This document shows positions 10,680 through 21,900 of a DNA stretch of 64,000 bases, one piece after another; the stretch's first letter is position 1, and each line of letters begins with the position of its first letter. The notes below the pieces were generated by a model. That model was not told the DNA's origin. It was given only the letters and a program-made list of their open reading frames with translations, and made no database searches. The stretch spans positions 16,629,501-16,693,500 of the forward strand of contig OZ020307.1 in the NCBI GenBank assembly GCA_963971305.1. Reading direction: 5' to 3'. A program made the position numbers and the translations under genes. This stretch comes from Arcuatula senhousia (taxonomy: Eukaryota; Mollusca; Bivalvia; Mytilida; Mytilidae).

Positions 10680-13600
10680 GTAAATGATAGATGGTGCCTT
10701 CTTATTGACATGTCACTAACAAGACATTGGAGGTGTCTAGACAGTGTCAATATGGAGAGAAGCATGTTCTGGCAAACTGAAATTACAATCCAAGTTTTTG
10801 AAATTGAATTTTTCTATCAGACTCATTTTCAGTGATAGTGGTAATACATTTAATGGTTTTGTAATAGAATAATATTGTTTTGTTTGTTCTTTCTGTTTAT
10901 GTTGGTACAGTGAAAACTGTTTAAACAGACCCTGAGTAAACACCAAAAGCCTGTCTTAAAACATATCTAAACTTAACCCTGAGTAAACCAAAAACCTGTC
11001 TACACTGAACCCTGGGAAAATCAAAAACCTGTCTATAGTGAGCCCTACTAAGAAAGCACCAAAAACCTGTCTAAACAAAACAAAAAAGGAACAAAAAACT
11101 TTGTTAAATGAACCCTGAGTAAACTAAAAAACCTGTCTAAACTGGACTCTGAGTAAACTAAAAGCCTGCCTCTAATGAACCCTGAGTATAACAAAATCCT
11201 GTCTAAACCAAACTCTGAGTAAACCAAAAACCTGTCTAAACTAAATAAACCCCAAGTAAACCAAAACCCTGTCTAACCTAAAACCTCAGTAAACCAAAAA
11301 CCTGTCTTAACCAAATCCTAAGTAAACAAAAAAACCTAAATGAACTAAACTGGTAGTGTAGTAAACTAAAAACCTGTCTTAACCAAACTCTTAGTAAAAC
11401 AAAAACCTGTCTAAACAAGACTCTGAGTAAACCAAAAACCTGTCTTACCTAAAACCTGAATAAAACAATAACCTGTCTAAACCAAACTGAGTAAGCCAAA
11501 AACCTGTCTAAACCAAACTGAGTAAGCCAAAAACCTGTCTTAACCAAACTCTGAGTAAACCAAAAACCTGTCTAACCTTAACCCTGAGTAAACCAAAAAC
11601 CTGTCTAACCTTAAACCTGTCTAAAACAAACCCTGGGTACACCAAACTGAGTAAGCCAAAAACCTGTCTAAACCAAACTCTGAGTAAACCAAAAACCTGT
11701 CTAAACCAAACCCTGAGTAAACCAAAATCTGTCTAAACCAAACCCTGAGTAAACCAAAAACCTGTCTTAACCAAACTCTGAGTTTTAAGTCTCTAGTACA
11801 TATTGAATCTGCTTAAAGCAAAACTGTGTCTGTAGCTAATAAATTAGCTGTCAAAAAGTGGTTTTACTGTAAATTATCATGATTATTATGGGTGAACCCT
11901 GAGTTGAAGATTAAAGGTTTTGTTTTTGGTTAAAAACATTTTATGATGGTTCTGTTATTTCCGACTTGCGAAAGCAAAACAAAACATCTTACAACATGTA
12001 TTGTCATGGTTGTAGCCTTTATTTTAGTAAAACTAACAGGATACAGAATTAAACTGTGTGACAGTTTTGTAAAATCTTCTAAGAAAATCTTATGAAATAT
12101 TTAAAATTTTAGGATTGAGAGATTTATCCTGATTTCCTGTGTTGTCAATAAATTCTCATTATTTGCATGGAAACCATATTGGTTTTGTTTGCCTGCAGAC
12201 TAACTTTTTCTTTGAGATAATTTCTTGGGCTTCATTAGTAATGATTATCGAAATGAAAATTGATAAGATTTGTTTGAATGAGTTGGAAATACTTGCATCA
12301 AATTTATTTTTTAAGATGATCAGAAACCAATTACCAGAATGAGATTATATAAATTTAAATCAATTACCAGTACCTAAAGAAGTTGTTTGAGTGATAGTTT
12401 AAAGTCGTGTGGCTGTTTTAGGATTTAAAATTAGTAAAACTGATTTTAGATTTCTATGGGACTCCTGACAAATGAATTGTAATAGTGTTGTCACTCTAAA
12501 TTACCTGACGTTTATTCTGTTTTCAATTTGGTTTTCATTCATAATTGTAATCCTGTCAATTTGGTTTCCTTCTGAAATTTTACACAACGGTTTCTTGTAG
12601 TGCAATTTCATTGTTGAATTTACAGATAATGGGAGAAAAATTAATGGTGTTTAAACTTATTTTCTGTAAATTTCTTTCAAGAAATGTTGAATAATTGATA
12701 AATCCTGCACTTTTTGCTCTGGTTCAACAATTGGAATTGAATTCAATAATCTGCACATTTTTTTCGAGTTATTATTTATGGATCAATCTTTCAAAAAATT
12801 TAAAAGCTGCCACAAATAATGAGTGGGTAAAAAATAAGGAAAAGTTATGAACAAAACTGAAATTATTGATTTCATTTTTAGATAGCTTGGGTCTATCATA
12901 TCAAACAATGGTGTTACATAAGCATTAAAATTATCCTTTTTAAAAAGTCTATTAAAAATTAGGACAGAGTATGTCAGATCCTACGTACATTTATGTAGCA
13001 TAAGTGCTAATAACAAAACTGTCAAACTGAGATGAACGTATGCATAATAAGAAAAGACACACACAAGAGAATTTGAAGCTCGCCAAAGGTCCACCTGAAA
13101 TAAATCAGTGTGATAAAAAATGGTACATCTCTCACTTGCTTACCATGTAGCCAAAAGCATCTAAGATAATTTTCCGATCTATAAAACGGTGAAATCAGCA
13201 AAACATTATAACTGCTCAATGCTCTCATTTCTAAAGTTGACATGATCTATTAGATTTAGTCTCAACCTTTATTTTCCTCTTTAATTGAAAAGAAGTTTTT
13301 TCTTTCTTTGGATTTTTTGTTACATCTCACCAGTGACACCTGCTTCAAATCAAAGACGATCTCTGCCTCCTCGGTAATCTTCTTTAAAGCTTTCTCAACC
13401 CTTTATGAAGTGAAGCTATGGATAGAAATCAGGATCGTGTTGGTCTCGATAATTCTGTTTGATTTACAAATAAGCAAATAGAGTTCTTCCTACTTCAACT
13501 TTGGCACTTTTACAAAGTTCTAAATATGTTTTAATTGTTTATTCTTCATAACCTCAGGACTCATCGAGAAAAGTGGAACAATGCATGCATTTATATTTTA

Positions 13601-13963
13601 TACTTTTCATGATCAGTGCTTTAAATTAAATAAAATTGAATTTAATTGAGATGACATTTTTTAAAGTCTGTAATATTTTTTAAATAAAAATTCAGGATAG
13701 AAATCACTACCAAACCTTCCCATGACAATTTTGAGATATTCTTCATTTTTGTACTGAATATCTCAGCTATAGCACTTGAAGAAACAATTGAAAGAAAAAG
13801 TTTTTACACAATTTGAACCATATTTCCAGACGTGTTTTGAAATAGACAAAACTTTACAGGGGTGTAGCAAAAGAGTTATAGCAATAGAAAAACATTCCAT
13901 GACAGTTTTTAATCTTATAGGGATGTTGTGTCATGGACTTTTATATTTTTCTTGTCTTTTCAG
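10680..13963 (+). other. UTP6 intron, 3.3 kb
   Basis: The intron contains the roughly 33 bp tandem array at 10917-11783. The remainder (11790-13963) is AT-rich sequence in which I see no exon or bounded repeat. A slightly GC-richer patch at 13300-13450 is unexplained. The acceptor is cttgtcttttcag at 13951-13963. Confidence 0.7.
10917..11783 (+). repeat. Degenerate ~33-bp tandem array (about 27 copies)
   Basis: Units centre on the words gagtaaaccaaaaacctg and tctaaaccaaac and vary from about 26 to 35 bp through indels. The array is strikingly poor in G on the + strand, apart from the recurring ctgagta and cctgtct words. No frame stays open through it, so it is a non-coding intronic minisatellite. 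Homogeneity is much lower than in the 35 bp array at 42822-50611, which suggests it is older. Confidence 0.85.
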
Positions 13964-14041
13964 AGAATAAGTAAAGTTTTGTCACTGTTTGAAACAGCAG
14001 AACAAGAAGGATTTGTGAACAAAGATTTGTATTCAAAATGG
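13964..14041 (+). CDS. UTP6: UTP6-like protein, internal exon 2 of 8 recognised
   Basis: A 78 bp exon in phase 0 at both ends, with a cttttcag acceptor and a GTAATA donor. It encodes RISKVLSLFETAEQEGFVN followed by KDLYSKW. This is the second helix pair of a HAT repeat, equivalent to the vertebrate stretch beginning RTMTVFRKAHELKLLSE and ending YKQW. The preceding exon ends QEK in phase 0, so the join is clean. HAT repeats form a curved helical scaffold that mediates protein-protein contacts inside the processome. No substitution disrupts the helix pattern. Confidence 0.88.
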
Positions 14042-16334
14042 GTAATATATATTGACAATATATGTGTTTATGGAAAAAAAGAGATCAAACCAACTTCTGA
14101 TCATTCAAGATTTTCTAAACAATTTGTAAGATAGTTTTGTTGCTTTTATTGACGAAGTATCCATTAGTACTTTCCATAGACAAATCTGATCATGAAAGGT
14201 GCAGACCCTCGAAGAAGCAAGTCAATTTTTCTATATAACAAAGACAAACCGTAGAAAATTTAAGACAACCATGCTATGAAAAAAAAACAACTAAAAAATC
14301 AAAGCAAAAAGAATCTACAACAATTCAAACTGCTGTAAAAACAATGAGCATTATCTTAGGTGCTCTGGAAGGATAAGAACTTCCTGCTTGCTATAACAGA
14401 TCCATTGTGCTGCAAATGATTTGTTGAATTGTTGCTTAAGGATAGGTTGTAATTTTTAAAAGTTTATTTTCAAAGAAATTCTTGACACACAGTGGAAAAG
14501 CTAAAGTAAAAATTCTTTAAAAAGTATTACAAATAAACAAAATAATTTGATAATAATTATGCTGCTGAATAAAACCAACTTTTGTTTTCTAGGAAAAGAA
14601 TTTGATTTCAGTTTTCAGAAATTTTGGTTGATTAAAAAAATATTTTGTGCATGCACTAGTAAGGTTAACTTAAATGTGAATTTATACATGAGATATGTAA
14701 TTTGAATTCAATGGATATGCTTTTACTATATGCATATCCAATTGAGTTAAAATAATTTATAAAGTCAGACAGTAAAAGAGTATTTTATTAGAAAACATTA
14801 TGTAAAATCTCATTTTGAAATTCAATGCAATGCTAAATTGTTTATTTGATTGAAAAAAAGTAACACATGCTTGCCAATGCATTTTGTAATGAAATACGAG
14901 TAATATTTCTCATAGCAGGTACTTGAGAAAATTTAAAATTTAGGTCAAATGAATATTTCATTTATAGAAATTTATTTAAATCAGATTTAAAATAATAAAT
15001 TTTTATATATTTTTGAATTTTGCACTTTTTGTATTTGCATCTATACAAATATTAAATGGTGACATTGAAGCTACATTGGCACTGGTTATGTATTTTCTTT
15101 TATATGACAACATAAAAGCTGTCAGACCTATAATGACATGATGCTGTAATCTGCGTCATCATCTGTGTCTGTGTTCCGTTGTCTGTGTTAGTTCTAGTTT
15201 GATGTAGGATTCTGTTCAGTGTCTCTGTACATATAACAGGAAAGATTTATACAAAAACAGAAAATGTGTATATGAGCCACAGGATGGCCCTCCCGTTCTT
15301 GAAATATCATTGACCCTCAATGTGTATTACCTGGGATATGAACAGTGTTACCAAGACTCATCTAGTAGTAAAATCTCATGGACCCTGAACAAGTAGTATT
15401 CAAAATATGGACCTTAACCAAGAACTGAACAAAAGTCATTCATGCGTAATATATAGGTCAAAGTGACGTAATTTCTAGTGGGTGGTATCACATTACACAA
15501 GACACATCTAGTGGTGAAATATCATTGACCACCAACATCTAATATCCAAGTTTTGGACCTTAACCAAAGTCGTCCATGCATAAAATACATGTATAGGTCA
15601 CAGTGACCCAATTTCTATTGGGTGTTGTCATGTTATCCAAGACCCATCTGGAGGTGAAACACCATTGACCCTCAACATGTAGTATCCAAGATATGGACCT
15701 TAACCAAGAACTTAACTAAAGTCATTCATGCATTAAAATATAGGTCACAGTGACCTAATTTCTAGTGTGTGGTCTAGCCCTACCCAAGACCCATCTGGTG
15801 GTGAAATATCATTAACAGCTAACATATGGTATCCAAGTAATGGACCTTAACTAAGAACTTAACCAGAGTGTTATGGACATACGGATGGACAAGGGGGTAA
15901 ACTAAATGGCAGATCCACATATGTGGTTGGGCCATAGAAAATGGCTGTTCCGATAAAAAATTATTAAACACAGTTGTGGGGTTAAAGAAACAACGAACGC
16001 TATCTAATACTGAACTGGAATAGATAAACTGCCTGAAAAGTATTTATGCTTCATGTTGCAACATAAATACCAAAAAAAACTGCAATCCAGAACAGGAAAC
16101 AAAAAAAATGCCAAGTATCCCTCTTTATATGTGTTTGTCACAGTTTTGTAAGGACTCTTTCACAAAGAATTATCAACACATTTTTATAAATTAATACCAT
16201 AGAAATCTTTGCCTATCTTAAAACTTAGTATGGTCTACATTTTCTTTTAATTTTTGCCCATTTGATAAAATGTTTTGGCTGTTGACCATGAAACTACTGT
16301 TCATGTTAGTATTCTGTCTTCTTTTATATTACAG
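14042..16334 (+). other. UTP6 intron, 2.3 kb
   Basis: An A-rich stretch at 14200-14400 shares a segment (aggtgct...aagaacttcctgcttgctat) with 29515-29560, so it is probably an old interspersed repeat. 14400-15100 is featureless AT-rich DNA. The repeat at 15260-15940 is listed separately. The acceptor is ttttatattacag. Confidence 0.6.
15260..15940 (+). repeat. Tandem ~150-bp repeat with GGTCAnnnTGACC palindromes
   Basis: About four diverged units share the words ggtcacagtgacctaattt, a caagacccatctggtggtga segment, atatcattgaccctcaaca, gtatccaagatatggacctt and aaccaagaacttaac. Two copies contain a perfect GGTCACAGTGACC (15596-15608 and 15743-15755), and one more has a degenerate version near 15454. 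It has no coding capacity. It ends in atggacatacggatggacaa, typical of degenerate interspersed repeats. Confidence 0.8.
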
Positions 16335-16520
16335 GTCAAAGTCTTAGTAAATGTAGGTCTACTAGAAACAGCCTTAGATACCATTAAAAGAGCAGTTTCC
16401 AAGCATTCCAAGAATGTGTTGCTATGGCAACAGTACCTTCAACTTAGCATCAAAACAAAGCTAGATGAGGAAGAGGCCCTACAGATCTTTAAAGAATCAC
16501 AGAACAGTGTACCACAAAAG
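16335..16520 (+). CDS. UTP6: UTP6-like protein, internal exon 3 of 8 recognised
   Basis: The largest exon seen (186 bp, 62 codons, phase 0 to phase 0), with an atattacag acceptor and a GTTTGA donor. It encodes VKVLVNVGLLETALDTIKRA at its start, then NVLLWQQYLQLSIK, then EEEALQIFKESQNSVPQK. This is one complete HAT repeat and part of the next, with the conserved W of the LLWQQYLQL helix. Position and length agree with the vertebrate segment SVSLLCLDFLREALEVA through FVHLKPQ. The donor is weaker than the others (aag|gtttga), but the next exon continues the alignment exactly. The open frame extends past both splice sites, and the intron-like flanks have no family resemblance. Confidence 0.9.
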
Positions 16521-18004
16521 GTTTGAACTAAAAAAACTGAATTATATACTCCCATTCAGTTATAGCTTGAAAAATTTGCATTTTCTAAAGTTTACAGTAC
16601 TTATGTTATGTATCCTTTTAAGGCTAACAATGCTGCCATATATTTGTCAATAATAATTTTAGGATGACGGTTTACTTACAAAATGCCTAAATTTTCTTTT
16701 TTGGATTTAGACATTTTACTAAGTGGGGACCCATTGACTGACAAAAGAGGTACTAAGAATTGAAACAGTTTCATGGTTTATTATGAAGGATGTATTAAAA
16801 AAATTAAAATGCCCTATGTCAATAGATAGTATGAGTTGTAGGGGAAACAATCTGTCACTTGCATAGAGAAGAAAAAGAAACAGTAAATTGTGATTAAAAT
16901 TGATAGGCATGCTAACTTTATCAATTATAGTAATTTGAGAAGTAGATTTCTAAATTTTTAAAATGATATTGGAATTTGAATGATTGTTACGAGGTCATAA
17001 GGTGTTTGACCTTTTATATCATTGTTGATTTTAATCAAATAAATGTTTTTTATTCACAATGGGGGAATTGTTGAAAACTCTTTAAATGAATCTTTTTAGC
17101 TTTTGAATTTGATAAAATAATAAATTTTGCCACCTGTTAAATACTCCTTTATAATTAATTCGTCTGGGGAAAAGGATGAAATCAACACCCAATACCTCAA
17201 CACAAACACTACTTTCATTCTATTGAGAATCAAGTCCCTTCCAATAGCTCAGTCACTTTGTATCGCAATTTTCTGATTGTAATAGATATTTAATTTGTAA
17301 AATAAGAAATTATATGTGCTATTTTTACACCTGTCAATAATTTGAGTTGATCAGTTTGAAATAAACAAGTAAATCTGTCGTTACTGATCGGGCGGAACAA
17401 GTAAGAATATTGGGGTCACGACATTGACTGATTGATAAGTTCAGGTAAAAATCGAAATCGTGGGAATATCGATTTGATGAGAAAAAAAGATAGTATGATA
17501 GGCTATTGATCTTTTGTTGTATGGACTGATATCTTTATATTAATATATAAGTATGGCTAAAACTTTTTATTTTTGTTAAAAGCTGTATATCTGTGATAAT
17601 TGCATATTTCTCTTAAATGCATATGTCTCAATGTCAGAACTCAAACAGCTTTATGAAAATACTTCGAAGACTACGAAAAATATATTAGTAGAAACAAGAA
17701 TTTTCAACACAACCCTGAAAAATTTGCGAGTACAATAATTAATTATGCAAATCATAGAATCTTTTTTGGACTATAAATGTATTATGCCAACTGACCACAT
17801 GCCCCCTTCAAAAAACAGTTATGATTTTTTTTTTTATTTCATGCCAAAAAATAAAACCTTAAGATGTTTTGCAACAAAAAACCACACATTATTTTATTTT
17901 AAACTTAATTTAATTGGACACTAGACTATACCCAATGGCACAATTTATAAGCTGATTATCATAACCTCAAGAGTATTCCACAGCCACAAAATGTTTATAT
18001 GTGG
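16521..18004 (+). other. 5' part of the 18.9-kb UTP6 intron
   Basis: AT-rich intronic DNA with no recognised exon or bounded repeat. The region around 17160-17480 is somewhat less AT-rich and has no repeat copy elsewhere in the window, so it could be conserved non-coding DNA, but nothing in the sequence proves it. Confidence 0.5.
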
Positions 18005-18034
18005 TACAGTCCCTAAATGGTAAAAGCTTCCCAA

Positions 18035-18215
18035 TCTATAGTAAATGGGGGGATGGTAAATGGGGATGGGGATGGTGAATGGTAAATGGTATATGGGGAA
18101 TAGTATAGTGTATGGGGAATAGTATCGTGTATGGGGATGGGGATCGAAAATGGGGATGGTAAATGGTAAATCGAATTTGATTGGTCTACCGAATGGTAAA
18201 TGGGGATGGTAAATA
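18035..18215 (+). repeat. G-rich simple repeat (atggggatggtaa) at left end
   Basis: Irregular runs of aatgggg, atggtaaatgg and gtatggggat words follow the left terminal repeat of the mariner-like element. The same type of sequence recurs, in the same orientation, before the right terminal repeat. The G4 runs separated by short spacers are compatible with quadruplex formation. Confidence 0.85.
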
Positions 18216-18549
18216 ATATAATAATAGAATTATTGTAAATTTATTTGGTCATTTTTACTGTAGATGATACGGTAGATGTCTGTTGCATTAAATATATAAA
18301 ACGAATATATTTATATTACTACGTGTACACGGGGACGATTAACGTATCTAGTTGTTTTGTTTGTTGAGTGTATGAAAATAACTTTATACACTAAAGCAAG
18401 GAATTCCTTGATTAAAGATTAAATAACGGCATTTTTACGATAAATTTGTACATGTATTTTTTATTTGAATACAACTATTATAAAAATAAGATATATAACT
18501 GAAATAAATGAAAGAATTTTATAAACGAAATGTTCAAGATCAAATAAAT

Positions 18550-20620
18550 CCATATGCATAAATGTATCAATTATTTCAAAAATAAGGTTCATAGTTAAGA
18601 AACTATAATGAAAATTGCTTTGCATAGGAGTATTAAGATTACACTTGCAATTGTTATATGTAAAATATTAGTTACTCAAGTAAAAACTGATATTTGAGCT
18701 CCAAATCATATGCCGGTTTATTAAAATTGACAAGAAATTGATTGCGAAACAATTTTTTCCATTAGATTTGAAACATATATGCTAAGATAAGGTGAAAATA
18801 TACATAGCCATATGCATAAATGTACCAATTATTTCAAAAAAAAGGTTCATAGTTAAGACTCTATAATGAAAATTGGTTTGCATAGGAATAATAAGATCAC
18901 ACTTGCAAGTTTTATTTGTAAAGTATTAGTTACTCAAGTAAAATCTGATATTTGAGCTCCAAATTATATGCCAGCTTAATAAAATTGACAAGAAATTGAT
19001 TGCAAAACAAGTTTTTTCATTAGATTTGAAACATATATGCTAAGATAAGTTGAAAATATACATAGCCATATGCATAAATGTATCAATTATTTCAAAAATA
19101 AGGTTCAAAGTTAAGAAACTACCGGGTATAATGAAAATTGGTTTGCATAGGAGTATTAAGATTACACTTGCAATTTTTATATGTAAAATATTAGTTACTC
19201 AAGTAAAAACTGATATTTGAGCTCCAAATTATATGCGGGCTTATTAAAATTGACAAGAAATTGATTGCGAAACAATTTTTTTCATTAGATTTGAAACATA
19301 TATGCTAAGATAAGTTGAAAATATACATAGCCATATGCATAAATGTATCAATTATTTCAAAAATAAGGTTCAAAGTTAAGAAACTATAATGAAAATTGGT
19401 TTGCATAGGAGTATTAAGATTATACTTGCAATTTTTATATGTAAAATATTAGTTACTCAAGTAAAAACTGATATTTGAGCTCCAAATTATATGCCGGTTT
19501 ATTAAAATTGACAAGAAATTGATTGCGAAACAATTTTTTTCATTAGATTTGAAACATATATGCTAAGATAAGGTGAAAATATACATAGCCATATGCATAA
19601 ATGTACCAATTATTTCAAAAATAAGGTTCATAATTAAGAATCTATAATGAAAATTGGTTTGCATTGGAGTATTAAGATCACACTTGCAAGTTTTATTTGT
19701 AAAGTATGAGATACTCAAGTAAAATCTGATATTTGAGCTCCAAATTATATGCCGGCTTAATAAAATTTACAAGAAATTGATTGCGAAACAAGTTTTTCAT
19801 TAGATTTGAAACATATATGCTAAGATAAGTTGAAAATATACATAGCCATATGCATAAATGTATCAATTATTTCAAAAATAAGGTTCATAGTTAAGAAACT
19901 ATAATGAACATTGGTTTGCATAGGAGTATTAAGATTACACTTGCAATTGTTATATGTAAAATATTAGTTACTCAAGTAAAAACTGATATTTGAGCTCCAA
20001 ATCATATGCCGGTTTATTAAAATTGACAAGAAATTGATTGCGAAACAATTTTTTCCATTAGATTTGAAACATATATGCTAAGATAAGGTGAAAATATACA
20101 TAGCCATATGCATAAATGTACCAATTATTTCAAAAATAAGGTTCATAGTTAAGAAACTATAATGAAAATTGCTTTGCATAGGAGTATTAAGATTACACTT
20201 GCAATTTTTATATGTAAAATATTAGTTACTCTAGTAAAAACTGATATTTGAGCTCCAAATTATATGCCGGCCTAATAAAATTGACAAGAAATTGATTGCA
20301 AAACAAGTTTTTTCATTAGATTTGAAACATATATAATTATGCTAAGATAAGTTGAAAATATACATAGCCATATGCATAAATGTATCAATTATTTCAAAAA
20401 TAAGGTTCAAAGTTAAGAAACTATAATGAACATTGGTTTGCATAGGAGTATTAAGATTACACTTGCAAGTTTTATATGTAAAGTATTAGTTACTCAAGTA
20501 AAAACTGATATTTGAGCTCCAAATTATATGAGGGCTTAATAAAATTGACAAGAAATTGATTGCGAAACAAGTTTTTTCATTAGATTTGAAACACATTTGC
20601 TTAGATCAACTAAAAATATA
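18550..20620 (+). repeat. 258-bp satellite, 8 tandem monomers
   Basis: The word ccatatgcataaatgta marks monomer starts at 18550, 18808, 19066, 19331, 19589, 19846, 20104 and 20368. Spacing is 258, 258, 265, 258, 257, 258 and 264 bp. The two longer monomers carry small insertions (accgggt near 19121 and an ataatt duplication near 20335). Monomers are highly similar, differing mainly at scattered single bases that alternate between types (aggtgaaaata or agttgaaaata). There is no open frame through the array. It is wholly inside the mariner-like element. Confidence 0.93.
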
Positions 20621-21044
20621 AATATGTTGACTTTTATACAGGTTATGCCTAGTCCTAGATGTCATACATTGGATGTAATTAGAAAAGTTCAAGATCAATT
20701 TTTAGTAAAAAGTTGCGTTATTATGATTATTATTATAGACATTATAATTATGTTTCTTAGATTTTGAATAACATGGTTTCATTAAAAGATGATTATAACA
20801 GCTTTAGTTATTACTAAAATGAAACATTTTCACTTAATATTCAATATTGAAAATATTAAAATGCGACAGTAAATTTTGTGTTATGAAAATAAGTTATAGT
20901 TATTATTTCTATGTCACCTGTATGTTAATTATACATGTAAACTAAATAAAAAACATTAATAGATATTTAAACTATTAAATATCGTCATAATTTCCTTAAA
21001 ACAAATTAATACATGTATTATCGATAATAATAAACAATTGCATT

Positions 21045-21195
21045 ATGGGTATGGGGAATATAGAATGGTAAATCGTGTATGGGGATGGGGACGCGAATCG
21101 TGTATGGGGATGGGGATGGGGATGGTACATGGTGTATGGGGATGGAGATAGTATATGGTGTATGGGGATGGTAAATGGTGTGATGGTAAATGGGG
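21045..21195 (+). repeat. G-rich simple repeat (atggggatgg) at right end
   Basis: Counterpart of the left G-rich block, with gtgtatggggatgggg, atggtgtatggggatgg and tggtaaatggtg words just inside the right terminal repeat. Open frames on both strands here are low-complexity artefacts (Pro/His/Ser on one strand, Gly/Trp/Asp on the other). Confidence 0.85.
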
Positions 21196-21246
21196 AGAGA
21201 GGGAAGCTTTTACCATACAGGTACTGTAACAATTTACCAGACATTT

Positions 21247-21900
21247 TTGGCCGGATTTCACAGAGTGAAAAATCCGGGTTATAAAATGGTGAATGTCGGG
21301 CGTGCGGGCGGAGAAGAAATTTTTGTTGGCCGGATTTCACAGAGTGAAAAATCCGGGTTATAAAATGATGAATGTCAGACGGGCGGGAAGAAAATTTTGT
21401 AACAGTTTTCTCAGCAACTATAAATCACAGCCATTTGATATTTGGTATACAGCATCAGGGTGAGGTCCCATAACGTGGGATGTGATTTCAGGTCTGTCGC
21501 TCACCTACTTCCTGTTTACCGACTTAGTTAATTTTTGACAATAATGTCCAATAGTAGAAAATTTTCGTAACAGTTTTCTCAGCAACTATTTATCATAGCC
21601 ACTTGATATTTGGTATACAGTATCAGGGTGAGGTCCCATAACATGGAATGCGATTTCAGGTCTGTCCCTCATCTACTTCCTGTTTACCAACTTAGTTAAT
21701 TTTTTACAATAATGTCCAATAGAAGAAAATTTTCGTAACAGTTTTCTTAGCAACTAATAATCACAGCCTCTTGATATTTGGTATGCAGCATCAACATGGG
21801 CTCCCATAACGTGGGATGTGATTTCAGGTCTGTCGCTCACCTACTTCTTGTTAAACAAAATCCGGCCATTTCTGTCTTTGACCCATTTTTAAACTATGTT
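21247..21900 (+). repeat. Interspersed repeat family C with ~190-bp internal units
   Basis: It starts with a hairpin-forming ccggatttcacagagtg segment, duplicated at about 21250 and 21330, followed by three units beginning gtaacagttttctcagcaac (near 21400, 21568, 21735). Each holds cttgatatttggtatacagc, cataacgtgggatgtgattt and acctacttcctgttt. It ends near ggccatttctgtctttgacc. No open frame of interest. Related fragments are at 1500-1760, 3295-3480, 24836-25020 and 61570-61660. Confidence 0.8.

Larger units (their letters stand above)
18007..21226. mobile_element. Non-autonomous Tc1/mariner-like element carrying a satellite
   Basis: The ends are 26 bp inverted repeats, 18007-18032 and 21201-21226, matching at 23 of 26 positions. 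They begin CAGT and end ACTG, and are flanked by TA on both sides (18005-18006 and 21227-21228). CAGT ends with TA duplications are the hallmark of Tc1/mariner elements. There is no transposase frame. Inside each end lie G-rich atggggatgg runs (about 18035-18215 and 21045-21195). The middle is filled by a 258 bp satellite (18550-20620) and an AT-rich 400 bp segment. It therefore looks like a large MITE that acquired or amplified tandem DNA. Confidence 0.8.

Noticed and set aside
20996..21340. Proline/histidine-rich minus-strand frame
   Set aside because: Translation of the G-rich simple repeat at the right end of the mariner-like element.
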